A stretch of 64,000 bases of DNA, taken from the NCBI GenBank assembly GCA_903897605.1, contig CAIUCH010000032.1, forward strand, positions 1 to 64,000, written 5' to 3'. Within the stretch, counting starts at the first letter, position 1. Every line of letters starts with the position of its first letter. Positions 25,863 to 33,867 of the stretch are shown here, in pieces. The notes below the pieces were generated by a model. It was given only the letters and a program-made list of their open reading frames with translations. It made no database searches and was not told the origin of the DNA. A program made the translations under genes and the position numbers. The DNA is from an uncultured Alphaproteobacteria bacterium (GTDB taxonomy: Bacteria; Pseudomonadota; Alphaproteobacteria; Micropepsales; Micropepsaceae).

Positions 25863-27350
25863 ATGGCGGAATTCATTCTGGCGGTCGATCAGGGCACCAC
25901 ATCGTCGCGCGCCATCGTGTTCGATGGCGCGTATCGGGTTCGCGGCGTGGCGCAGCAGGAATTTCCCCAGCATTTTCCCCGCTCCGGCTGGGTCGAGCAT
26001 GACCCGGAAGATTTGTGGCGCACCGTCCTGGCGACCATGCGCGGCGCGCTGGCCGACGCCAAATTGTCGGCCTCCGACATTGCCGCCATCGGCATCACCA
26101 ATCAGCGCGAAACCACCCTGATCTGGGACCGCAAGACCGGCCGTGCCATTCACAACGCCATCGTCTGGCAGGACCGGCGCACCGCGGACCGCTGCGAGGA
26201 ATTGCGGCGCGACGGCGTGGAGCCCCTGGTGACGCAAAAGACCGGACTTCTGCTGGATGCCTATTTCTCCGGCACCAAGGCGGCCTGGATTCTGGATCAT
26301 GTCGAGGGTGCGCGCGAAAAAGCCGAACGCGGCGAGCTGGCTTTCGGCACGGTGGACACGTTCCTGCTGTGGCGGCTCACCAGCGGCAAGGTGCATGCCA
26401 CCGATCTCACCAATGCCTCGCGCACCCTGCTGTGCGATATCGACAAGGGTGATTGGGATGACGAGTTGCTGAGGCTGCTGCGGGTGCCGCGCGCGCTGCT
26501 GCCTGAAATCAAGCAATGCATGGATGATTTCGGTGCCACCGATCCGGCGCTGTTCGGGACCGCCATTCCGCTGCGTGGCGTGGCCGGCGACCAGCAGGCC
26601 GCCACCATCGGCCAGGCCTGTTTTCAGCCCGGCATGCTGAAATCCACCTATGGCACCGGATGTTTTGCGCTGCTCAATACGGGCAAGACCCGAATCGCCT
26701 CGACCAAGCGGCTGCTCACCACGGTCGCCTATCGCATCGGCGGCGAGACCGCCTATGCCATCGAAGGCTCGATCTTCGTGGCGGGCGCGGCGGTGCAATG
26801 GCTGCGCGATGGCCTGCATCTGATTGCGCGCGCCGACGAAAGCGGTCCGCTGGCCGCCGCGGCGGACCCGGAACAGGCGGTCTATCTGGTCCCGGCTTTC
26901 ACGGGTCTGGGTGCGCCCTGGTGGGACGCGCATGCCCGCGGCGCCATCTTCGGCCTCACCCGCAATAGTGGCCCGCGCGAATTTGCCCGTGCCGCGCTGG
27001 ATGCGGTCTGCTACCAGACCTCCGATCTTTTGGAAGCGATGCGTGCCGATTGGCGTGGCGCGACACAAACCGTCCTTCGGGTGGATGGCGGCATGGTGGC
27101 CAGCGATTGGATGCTGCAGCGCCTGGCCGACATTCTGGACGCGCCGGTCGACCGGCCGGTGGTGCTGGAGACCACGGCGCTGGGCGCGGCCTGGCTGGCA
27201 GGCGCGGGTGCGCATGTCTGGCCCGATCGCGACGGTTTCGCCAAAAGCTGGCAGCGTCAGCGGCGCTTTACGCCTGCGATGGACGGGGCGACGCGCGGGC
27301 GGTTAATGGCGGGCTGGCGCGATGCGGTGAGCCGCACGCTCTCGAAATAG
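25863..27350 (+). CDS. glpK: Glycerol kinase
   Basis: Phosphorylates glycerol with ATP to sn-glycerol-3-phosphate. The 495-residue FGGY-family kinase has the phosphate-binding [13 protein letters not shown], the substrate loop [27 protein letters not shown] and the C-terminal [13 protein letters not shown]. Length matches E. coli GlpK (502). TAGGGAGA lies 5 bases before the ATG. It follows glpD and ends the plus-strand run that starts with the gabD-like gene. The next gene is convergent. Confidence 0.96.
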   Translation: MAEFILAVDQGTTSSRAIVFDGAYRVRGVAQQEFPQHFPRSGWVEHDPEDLWRTVLATMRGALADAKLSASDIAAIGITNQRETTLIWDRKTGRAIHNAIVWQDRRTADRCEELRRDGVEPLVTQKTGLLLDAYFSGTKAAWILDHVEGAREKAERGELAFGTVDTFLLWRLTSGKVHATDLTNASRTLLCDIDKGDWDDELLRLLRVPRALLPEIKQCMDDFGATDPALFGTAIPLRGVAGDQQAATIGQACFQPGMLKSTYGTGCFALLNTGKTRIASTKRLLTTVAYRIGGETAYAIEGSIFVAGAAVQWLRDGLHLIARADESGPLAAAADPEQAVYLVPAFTGLGAPWWDAHARGAIFGLTRNSGPREFARAALDAVCYQTSDLLEAMRADWRGATQTVLRVDGGMVASDWMLQRLADILDAPVDRPVVLETTALGAAWLAGAGAHVWPDRDGFAKSWQRQRRFTPAMDGATRGRLMAGWRDAVSRTLSK

Positions 27351-27395
27351 TCAGAGGATTTTCAGACCAAGCGGCGTGATAATCATGCATCGCAC

Positions 27396-28190
27396 TCAAT
27401 AGGGCGAGGAGGAAGCGGGCGCCGCCGCGACACCGCGCAAGCTGGAAAGATATTCCCGCGCTCTTCCTGTCATCATCGCGATGTCGGACGATACCGCGGC
27501 ATAATCATAGCCATAGTCCAGAAAACGCCGGACCATCTCGGGCGTGCCGCCGAGAATGCCGATGGGCTTTGCCGCCGCCCGCGCCGCCTTGGCCGCATCC
27601 GCAATCGCCGCCTGAACGTCCAGATGGGTGAGGTCGCCCAGCCGTCCCATCGCGGCCGCGAGATCGGAAGGACCTATGAAAAGGGCATCCACCCCTGGAA
27701 CGGCGGCAATCTCCGGCAATTGCCGGATCGCAGCGGGGGTCTCCAACTGCAGGATCACCGCGATCCCGGCATTGGCATTGGTGAGATAATCCTTGGTCTG
27801 ACCATAACGGGACGCGCGATGCATTCCGGCGACGCCGCGCACGCCATCCGGCGGATAGCGGGTATAGGAAACCGCGGCCTTGGCCTGTTCCGCATTCTGA
27901 ATGAAGGGGAACATCAAGGTGGTGGCGCCAGCGTCCATTGCCAGCTTGACCAGAACCTGATCGTTCCATGCGACCCGCAAGACGGTCTCGGCCGGCGTGG
28001 CGGCAACGGCGCGCATCAGCGCCACGGCGTCGGGAATGGCCAGCGGCACATGCTCCATGTCCACCACCAGGAAATCGAAACCGCAATGCCCCAATGCTTC
28101 CGCGGTGGAAGGCGCGCCCGCCGACAGCCATGTGCCCAATGGCTTTTGCGATGGCGGTTTGACGAGCCAGGATTTGAAGCGGTTTTCCAT
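27396..28190 (-). CDS. HpcH/HpaI-family class II 2-oxoacid aldolase
   Basis: Retro-aldol cleavage of a 2-keto-3-deoxy acid with a divalent metal. The 264-residue protein shows GTWLSAGAPSTAEALG, the FDFLVVDMEHVP base segment, LRVAWND, a metal-binding ILQLETPAA and GPSDLAAAMG. It could be the missing HpaI (4-hydroxy-2-oxoheptanedioate to pyruvate and succinic semialdehyde), with the gabD-like gene nearby, or a sugar-acid (KDR/KDG-type) aldolase. The ATG at 28190 has GAGGATGACA upstream; the longer frame is less likely. It is divergent from the UxaA/SuyAB-type genes with a 238-bp gap. Confidence 0.88.
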   Translation of the reverse strand: MENRFKSWLVKPPSQKPLGTWLSAGAPSTAEALGHCGFDFLVVDMEHVPLAIPDAVALMRAVAATPAETVLRVAWNDQVLVKLAMDAGATTLMFPFIQNAEQAKAAVSYTRYPPDGVRGVAGMHRASRYGQTKDYLTNANAGIAVILQLETPAAIRQLPEIAAVPGVDALFIGPSDLAAAMGRLGDLTHLDVQAAIADAAKAARAAAKPIGILGGTPEMVRRFLDYGYDYAAVSSDIAMMTGRAREYLSSLRGVAAAPASSSPY

Positions 28191-28428
28191 TGTCATCCTC
28201 AAAAGATGGGCAGTTCGCGTGCGGCTCTCAAGAAAATCGAAATCGCAGGCTATGGGTAATGCCGCGCCCTGCGGCACCACGGAGACGATTCATGATGTCT
28301 CTTTCGTCATCTCCGCCCCGGTTTTACAGTGTTTTGCGCCCGGTGCCGCATTCCAGGCGTTGCCAAGAAAAGTCGTATCTGCGATGTCATGTCTTGTATA
28401 TGTCCTAAACCCAATAAGGGAAAGATAC

Positions 28429-28716
28429 ATGGGCGTCCCGCATCTGCTGATCCATCACCGCCAGGACAATGTCGGCGTGGTGGTGGTCGAAGACCTGACC
28501 GCCGGCACCGACATGCTGGCCGTAATCACCGAGGATAACAGCGATTTCCGGATGCAGGCGAAACAAGCCACGCCTATCGGACACAAGATAGCGCTGAAAG
28601 ACCTCGCTATCGGCGACACCGTCATCAAATATGGCGAGGATATCGGCAAGGTCGTGGCGCCGATCGTCAAGGGCGAACATGTCCATATCCATAATCTCAA
28701 GACCAAGCGCTGGTAA
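28429..28716 (+). CDS. UxaA/SuyA-type small subunit (SAF domain)
   Basis: A 95-residue SAF-domain protein. Its pattern (LTAGTDMLAVITEDNS, KIALKDLAIGDTVIKYGE, GEHVHIHNLKTKRW) is that of the small subunit of split altronate dehydratases and of sulfolactate sulfo-lyase. It would form one enzyme with the large subunit encoded 12 bp downstream. AAGGGAAAG precedes the ATG at 28429. Small and large subunits are fused in E. coli UxaA, and separate genes are usual for SuyA/SuyB and for many alphaproteobacterial homologues. Substrate assignment depends on the large subunit. Confidence 0.82.
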   Translation: MGVPHLLIHHRQDNVGVVVVEDLTAGTDMLAVITEDNSDFRMQAKQATPIGHKIALKDLAIGDTVIKYGEDIGKVVAPIVKGEHVHIHNLKTKRW

Positions 28717-28728
28717 GGAGCTGCTCCG

Positions 28729-29904
28729 ATGAATCTCGCCGACCGCAAAATCTGGGGCTACCGGCGCGAGAATGGCCGGGTGGGCGTGCGCAATTATGTG
28801 GCGATCCTGCCGCTGGACGATATCTCCAATGCCGCCTGCGAGGCCGTGGCCGCCCATATCCAGGGCACCATCGCACTGCCACATGCCTATGGCCGGCTGC
28901 AATTCGGCGAGGATCTGGACCTGCATTTCCGCACCATGATCGGCACCGGCGCCAATCCCAATGTCGCGGCCTGTATCGTGATCGGCATCGAAGGCGGTTG
29001 GACTGAGAAGGTCGTGGCGGGCATCGCCAAGACCGGCAAGCCCGTGGCGGGATTTTCCATCGAAGGCAATGGCGACATCGCCACGGTGGCGGCGGCGTCG
29101 CGCAAGGCCAAGGAATTCGTGCACTGGGCCTCGGAGAAAGTGCGCGAGCAATGCCCCATCACCGATGTCTGGGTGGCGGCGAAATGCGGCGAGAGCGACA
29201 CCACCACCGGTCTGGCGTCATGTCCGACGGTCGGAAACATGTATGACAAGCTTGTACCGCTGGGACTTTATGGCTGCTTCGGCGAAACTTCCGAGCTGAC
29301 CGGCGCCGAACATCTGGCGGCGGCGCGCGCCGTCTCGCCCGAGATCAAGGACAAATTCCTCAAGACCTGGCAGGCCTATCAGGATGACGTGATCGAGGCG
29401 CATAAGACGTCCGACCTGTCCGACAGCCAGCCCACCAAGGGCAACATCGCCGGCGGCCTCACCACCATCGAGGAGAAGGCACTGGGCAATCTAGAAAAGA
29501 TCGGCAAGAAGATCAAATTCATCGACGTGCTGGAACCGGCGCTAGCGCCGGCGCGCGGCAATGGCCTTTACTTCATGGATACGTCCTCGGCGGCGGCGGA
29601 ATGCTGCACCTTGCAGGCGGCGGCGGGCTATGTCGTTCACATCTTTCCCACCGGGCAGGGCAATGTCATCGGCAATCCGATCATGCCGGTGATCAAGTTG
29701 ACGGGAAATCCGCGCACCGTGCGGTTGATGAGCGAACATGTCGATGTCGATGTCTCCGGCATTGTGCGGCGCGAAATGACCATCGATCAGGCAGGCGACG
29801 TGCTGATCGAGATGATCGAGAAGACCGCCAATGGCCGGCTGACCGCCGCCGAGGCGCTGGGCCATCGCGAATTCGTGATGACCAAATTGTATCGCAGCGC
29901 TTGA
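28729..29904 (+). CDS. UxaA-family lyase large subunit; candidate (2R)-sulfolactate sulfo-lyase SuyB or altronate-type dehydratase
   Basis: Catalytic subunit of a metal-dependent eliminating lyase, 391 residues. It has the family segments [31 protein letters not shown] and [18 protein letters not shown], with cysteines placed as iron ligands (for example around CCTLQAA). The segments [14 protein letters not shown] and [20 protein letters not shown] recall SuyB more than sugar-acid dehydratases, but this rests on memory of the family, not on an alignment. SuyAB releases sulfite from sulfolactate, giving pyruvate. The next gene is an LDH2-family dehydrogenase, a family that includes sulfolactate dehydrogenases. 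GGAG precedes the ATG at 28729. Confidence 0.8.
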   Translation: MNLADRKIWGYRRENGRVGVRNYVAILPLDDISNAACEAVAAHIQGTIALPHAYGRLQFGEDLDLHFRTMIGTGANPNVAACIVIGIEGGWTEKVVAGIAKTGKPVAGFSIEGNGDIATVAAASRKAKEFVHWASEKVREQCPITDVWVAAKCGESDTTTGLASCPTVGNMYDKLVPLGLYGCFGETSELTGAEHLAAARAVSPEIKDKFLKTWQAYQDDVIEAHKTSDLSDSQPTKGNIAGGLTTIEEKALGNLEKIGKKIKFIDVLEPALAPARGNGLYFMDTSSAAAECCTLQAAAGYVVHIFPTGQGNVIGNPIMPVIKLTGNPRTVRLMSEHVDVDVSGIVRREMTIDQAGDVLIEMIEKTANGRLTAAEALGHREFVMTKLYRSA

Positions 29905-29908
29905 TTCC

Positions 29909-30910
29909 GTGAGCGTCACACTGTCCCTTGCGGAAGCCGAGGCATTGGCGACGCGGGCGTTGATCAACAACCGCGTCTCGCCGGACAATGCCCGCATCAC
30001 CGCCCAGGCATTGGTCGCGGCCGAGGCGGACGGGCAGGGCGGGCATGGCCTGATCCGCGTGTTGTCCTATTGCGAACAGGCGCGGGTGGGAAAGATAGAC
30101 GGCCGCGCGGTGCCCAAGATTTCCGGCACGGGCGCAGCACGGAGAATCGATGCGGATATCGGTTTTGCCTATCCGGCGATGGAATTGGCGCGTGAAACCC
30201 TTGTTCCTTTGACGCACGAAATGGGCGTCGCCAGCGTGGGGATATTCGCATCGCATCATTGCGGCCAGGCGGGACGGCATGTCGAACGTCTTGCGGATGA
30301 GGGTTTGGTCGCCTTTCTGTATGCCAACACCCCCAGCGCCATGGCCTTTCATGGCGGTTTGCGTTCGCGGATGGGGACCAATCCTTTGGCCTTCGCCGCG
30401 CCCATCCCGGACCGCGAACCGCTGGTGATCGACATGGCGCTGTCGGTGGTGGCGCGCGGCAAGATCCTGTCCGCAAAAAGCAAGGGCGAAGCGATTCCCG
30501 GCGATTGGGCCGTGGGCGCGGATGGCAAACCCACCACCGATCCCAACCAGGCGCTGGCCGGAACCTTATTGCCGATCGGCGGCGCTAAGGGCTCGGCACT
30601 GGCGCTGATGGTGGAGATATTATGCGGCGCCTTGGCCGGCGCGAATTTCGGCTGGCAAGCCAGTGCCTTTCTGGACGCTAAAGGCGGACCGCCAAGGTCG
30701 GGACAGTTCCTGATCGCGCTCGATCCAGCGCATTTTGCCGGCGCGAATTTTGCCGGGCGGATGTCGGAACTTGCAGCGGTGGTGGCGGCGGACGGCGCAC
30801 GTCTGCCGGGCGACCGGCGCCTGATTGCCCGCAAGTGCGCCGCTGAAAATGGCCTCGGCATCGCTGACGATCTGCATGCCCAGATCGCCGCCCTGGCGGG
30901 CACGGCATAA
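29909..30910 (+). CDS. Ldh family (LDH2/MDH2) NAD(P)-dependent 2-hydroxyacid dehydrogenase
   Basis: Oxidises or reduces a 2-hydroxy acid in the family of MdhA, YbiC, AllD and the (R)-sulfolactate dehydrogenase ComC/SlcC. The 333-residue protein has the conserved GQGGHGLIRVLSY at the N-terminus and SHHCGQAGRHVERLA in the middle. It ends with the typical GGAKGSALALMVEILCG stretch. The start is GTG at 29909, 4 bp after the lyase stop. Position in this three-gene run suggests a substrate shared with the SuyAB/UxaA-like lyase, such as sulfolactate or a sugar acid (inference). Confidence 0.85.
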   Translation: MSVTLSLAEAEALATRALINNRVSPDNARITAQALVAAEADGQGGHGLIRVLSYCEQARVGKIDGRAVPKISGTGAARRIDADIGFAYPAMELARETLVPLTHEMGVASVGIFASHHCGQAGRHVERLADEGLVAFLYANTPSAMAFHGGLRSRMGTNPLAFAAPIPDREPLVIDMALSVVARGKILSAKSKGEAIPGDWAVGADGKPTTDPNQALAGTLLPIGGAKGSALALMVEILCGALAGANFGWQASAFLDAKGGPPRSGQFLIALDPAHFAGANFAGRMSELAAVVAADGARLPGDRRLIARKCAAENGLGIADDLHAQIAALAGTA

Positions 30911-30937
30911 GCGCCGACCTATGACCTGCCGTCCGCG

Positions 30938-31303
30938 CTAGCGATTGAGCAGGGGAATATCCTTGCCGGTCGGCGCGGGCCCCTGGGACAGTGATTGGAT
31001 ATAGGCGACAAGATCGGCGGCTTCGCTGTCGGGTAGGACTTTTTCGGTATAAGCCGGCATCTGCGCCTGGGGATGGCGCAACTGCCGCATGATCTGGCCC
31101 ACGGTCAGTCCGGCATGCGCCAGCTTGGGTCCGACAAAGCTGGTGCTGGCGCCGGTAGTGCCGTGGCAAGTGTAGCAGGCATCGCGCATGTAGATCTGCT
31201 TGCCGCGCGCGACGTCGCCGGATGGCGCGCCTTGTGCCAGCGCGGATGTGGCAAGCAAGAGTGTCGTCGCGGTGGCAAGGAGATATTGTTTCATGTTTTT
31301 CAC
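30938..31303 (-). CDS. Small periplasmic cytochrome c
   Basis: Single-haem class I cytochrome c of 121 residues with a Sec signal peptide (cleavage after ALA, about residue 23). It carries C43-x2-C46-H47 (CYTCH) and an axial methionine, probably M82 in AQMPAYTE. The GTG start at 31303 overlaps the stop of the Tat-exported ThDP enzyme by 4 bp; an ATG three codons later is the alternative. Translational coupling and common export make it the likely electron acceptor of that enzyme, although direct pairing is inferred only from the genes. Confidence 0.9.
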   Translation of the reverse strand: MKNMKQYLLATATTLLLATSALAQGAPSGDVARGKQIYMRDACYTCHGTTGASTSFVGPKLAHAGLTVGQIMRQLRHPQAQMPAYTEKVLPDSEAADLVAYIQSLSQGPAPTGKDIPLLNR

Positions 31304-33252
31304 CGCCCCTGACAGACGACATCGATCAAGGCGGGTTCGCCGCGCTTGACCACGGCAATGGCGCGCTTGATGGCGGCGTTGAGGTCCTTGGGATCGGTGA
31401 CAGGTCCCTGGCCATAAACGCCCATGCTTTGCGCCAGCTTGCCGTAATCGATGAAGGGGTCGCGGATGGTGGTGCCGATATGGGTGCGATCGACGCCGCG
31501 CTGCATGCGATTGGCCATCTGCTGCAGCAACATGATCTCCTGATGCCAGGCGCGATTATTGTGCATGATGTAGAGGATCGGAATCTTCTCATGCGCTGCG
31601 GTCCAAAGCGCGCTGGGACAGCACATCAGATCGCCGTCGGATTGGATCGAAACCGTCAATCGGCCATGCTTCTTGTTGGCAAGCGCGGCGCCCAGGGTCG
31701 CCGGTGCGGTATAGCCAATGCCATAGGCGCCGGCATCGCCGATATAGCGATGATGTTTGTCGGCATGCCAAAGCTTCTGCGGCCAGGAATTCTGGAACAG
31801 GGAGCCGGACGCCAAAGTCCAGTCTTCATCCTTGATGACGTTGTAAAGCTCCATCACCAGCCGCGCCGTGGTGATCGGTTGCGAATCCCAACCTTCGGCC
31901 GCAAGCGCGCGCTGCTCGCCAAGCGCCGCCAAATGCGCATCGCCCAGCTTTTTGCCGCGAAGGTCGAAATTCGAGCGTTTGTTCTGGTCGATCAAAACCC
32001 GGCACGCTTCGATCAGCGAAGGCAGGCTGGCTTCGGCGTCGCCTTCCAGCGCCAGATCGGCATCGGGATAACGTTGGAAATCCTGGTAGTTGGAATGGAA
32101 GTTGAGATCGACGGCGGAAAGACTGATGCGTTTCGCGCCGGGCTTGGTGATGCTTTGGGTGCTGACGTCGGTATGCGGGACAAAGGAATGGGTGGTGCCC
32201 CAGAAATCGGTCATCTCCATGCCCAAGATCATATCAGCCCCGGCAATTGCCGCACGACCGCGGCTGGTCTGGTTGAGGGGATGGCGCCAGGGAAAATTCA
32301 TCCGCCCGGAGGCATCCACCACCGGCGCCTGCAACAGCTCGGCAAGTTCGACCAGATACCGCAGTCCCGCCGGCGTGCGCGCGACGCGGTCGCAGACCAG
32401 GACCGGGGCTTCGGCCGCGACCAGCATTTTGGCGACATCCCGCAGCGCGCCGTCTTCGGCTTGCGGCGCGGCGATCTTGGGCGGATGCGGAATTGCCGGA
32501 CGCGGCGCGTCTTCGATCGGGTCTTCCTGCAAGTCTGTGGAGGTGACCAGCAGGACCGGTCCATAGGGCGGCGTCATGGCGTATTTCCACGCCCGTGTCG
32601 CGGATTCCGCCCAATGCTGAAGGGAGCCGGGGCGGTCGTCCCATTTGACGAAATCGCGCACGATCGCCGCCCCGTCCTGCACCGAATGGACGAACTGCAC
32701 CATGGTCTTGCGGGTACGCAGGTCCGGCGCCGTCGGCGTGATCAGGAATATCGGTACGCGGTCGGCATAGGCATTGTAGATCGCCATCGAGCCATGCTGC
32801 AGGCCCACCGTGTCGTGCATCATCGCCGCCATGGGCTTGCCTTCGATCTTGGCATAGCCATGGCACATGGCGACCGAGACCTCTTCATGCATGCAGGAGA
32901 GGAAATCGATATGCGGTTCGGTCAGCATGCCGTAATTGATCAGCGACTCGTGAATGCCGCGGAAACTTGAGCCGACAAAAGCTGCGGCATGTTCGATGCC
33001 CAGGCCGCGCATGACATCGACCATGAAGTCGCCGCCGCTGCTCGATTGGGTGATCGGCTGGACGTCCGCAGGCATACCGCGCTCGGCCTCGCGATCCGGT
33101 GCCGCCGGAATACTGGATGCGGGTGCCTTCGGCGGAGCGGCTTCTTGCGCTGCAACGGACAATGGGGCTGTGAGGGCGCCGGCCCCGGCCAGGGTCGCGC
33201 CTTTGAGGAAGAAGCGGCGTCCGAGCTTGATTTCATCGCTACGCTTCGCCAT
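31300..33252 (-). CDS. Tat-exported ThDP-dependent enzyme of the acetolactate synthase superfamily
   Basis: A 650-residue protein that begins with a canonical twin-arginine signal (KLGRRFFLKGATLAGAGALT), so it should fold with its cofactor in the cytoplasm and be exported. The three ThDP-enzyme domains follow. The catalytic glutamate is in CMHEEVSVAMCHGYA (about 122-124), and the metal/ThDP site has D539-G540 (SDGDLM; the usual first Gly is Ser) and N565/N566 in IMHNNRAWHQE. Nearly all described relatives are cytoplasmic. The overlapping cytochrome c gene suggests an oxidative decarboxylase of a 2-oxo acid in the periplasm (inference). The ATG at 33252 is chosen because the Tat signal then starts normally. 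A CHRD protein and a PQQ alcohol dehydrogenase are divergent from it. Confidence 0.85.
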   Translation of the reverse strand: MAKRSDEIKLGRRFFLKGATLAGAGALTAPLSVAAQEAAPPKAPASSIPAAPDREAERGMPADVQPITQSSSGGDFMVDVMRGLGIEHAAAFVGSSFRGIHESLINYGMLTEPHIDFLSCMHEEVSVAMCHGYAKIEGKPMAAMMHDTVGLQHGSMAIYNAYADRVPIFLITPTAPDLRTRKTMVQFVHSVQDGAAIVRDFVKWDDRPGSLQHWAESATRAWKYAMTPPYGPVLLVTSTDLQEDPIEDAPRPAIPHPPKIAAPQAEDGALRDVAKMLVAAEAPVLVCDRVARTPAGLRYLVELAELLQAPVVDASGRMNFPWRHPLNQTSRGRAAIAGADMILGMEMTDFWGTTHSFVPHTDVSTQSITKPGAKRISLSAVDLNFHSNYQDFQRYPDADLALEGDAEASLPSLIEACRVLIDQNKRSNFDLRGKKLGDAHLAALGEQRALAAEGWDSQPITTARLVMELYNVIKDEDWTLASGSLFQNSWPQKLWHADKHHRYIGDAGAYGIGYTAPATLGAALANKKHGRLTVSIQSDGDLMCCPSALWTAAHEKIPILYIMHNNRAWHQEIMLLQQMANRMQRGVDRTHIGTTIRDPFIDYGKLAQSMGVYGQGPVTDPKDLNAAIKRAIAVVKRGEPALIDVVCQGR

Positions 33253-33401
33253 GCGGCCCCGCCGGTATTGCTGGTCGGCGGCCATTCTCAGGAAGAAGCC
33301 TTGCCAGTCAATGCGGGGAGAGGCAAAAGCCAGCCCCGCTCTATCCGGGGCGATGCGAATTCTGATAAGAAAAATATGTCCAATGCCGAGGGGGCAAAGC
33401 C

Positions 33402-33839
33402 ATGAAGCGCATGATCAGCGGAGCGGTCGTTTTTGCCATCCTCACGGCTGTTCCCGTCTTTGCGGCCGATCCGCAATTCGAAGGCGAGCTCGATCCTGTC
33501 CCGCACGACAATTCCACCCGCGACAATGTCGTGGGCACCGGCATGGTATCCGCCCTATTGTCCGGCAATACCCTCACGGTGAGCGGAAACTTTGCCGGGT
33601 TGTCCTCGGCCGCGACGGCGGCGCATCTCAAAATGGGATTGGCGATGGGCGTTCCCGGCCCGTCGATCGGCGATCTCACCGCGACGCAAGCAACGGACGG
33701 CAAGATTTCTGGCAGCATCAAGTTGAACGCCGCTGCGATCGCCGCTCTGAAAAAAGGCGGACTGTATGTCGAACTCGACAGTGCCAACGCGCCGGACGGC
33801 AATTCCTGGGGCTGGCTCGAGAATCCGGAGCCGAACTAG
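33402..33839 (+). CDS. Exported CHRD-domain protein
   Basis: Secreted protein of 145 residues with a Sec signal peptide (cleavage after VFA, residue 21). The rest is one CHRD-type beta domain, seen in the segments [34 protein letters not shown] and the C-terminal [11 protein letters not shown]. The domain is named after chordin, and its function in bacteria is unknown. GAGGGGG precedes the ATG. The PQQ alcohol dehydrogenase follows 28 bp downstream, so the two are probably co-expressed, and it may bind or stabilise a periplasmic partner. Confidence 0.75.
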   Translation: MKRMISGAVVFAILTAVPVFAADPQFEGELDPVPHDNSTRDNVVGTGMVSALLSGNTLTVSGNFAGLSSAATAAHLKMGLAMGVPGPSIGDLTATQATDGKISGSIKLNAAAIAALKKGGLYVELDSANAPDGNSWGWLENPEPN

Positions 33840-33867
33840 CCTTAATGATCCAAGGAGACGTCATTTC

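Noticed and set aside
28729-29904. Firm naming as altronate dehydratase (uxaA)
   Set aside because: The split layout, the LDH2-family partner and the sequence blocks fit SuyB at least as well, and no uxuAB/uxaBC genes are nearby.
31222-32970. 582-codon plus-strand open frame
   Set aside because: Antisense to the exported ThDP enzyme, with low-complexity composition and no recognisable domain.
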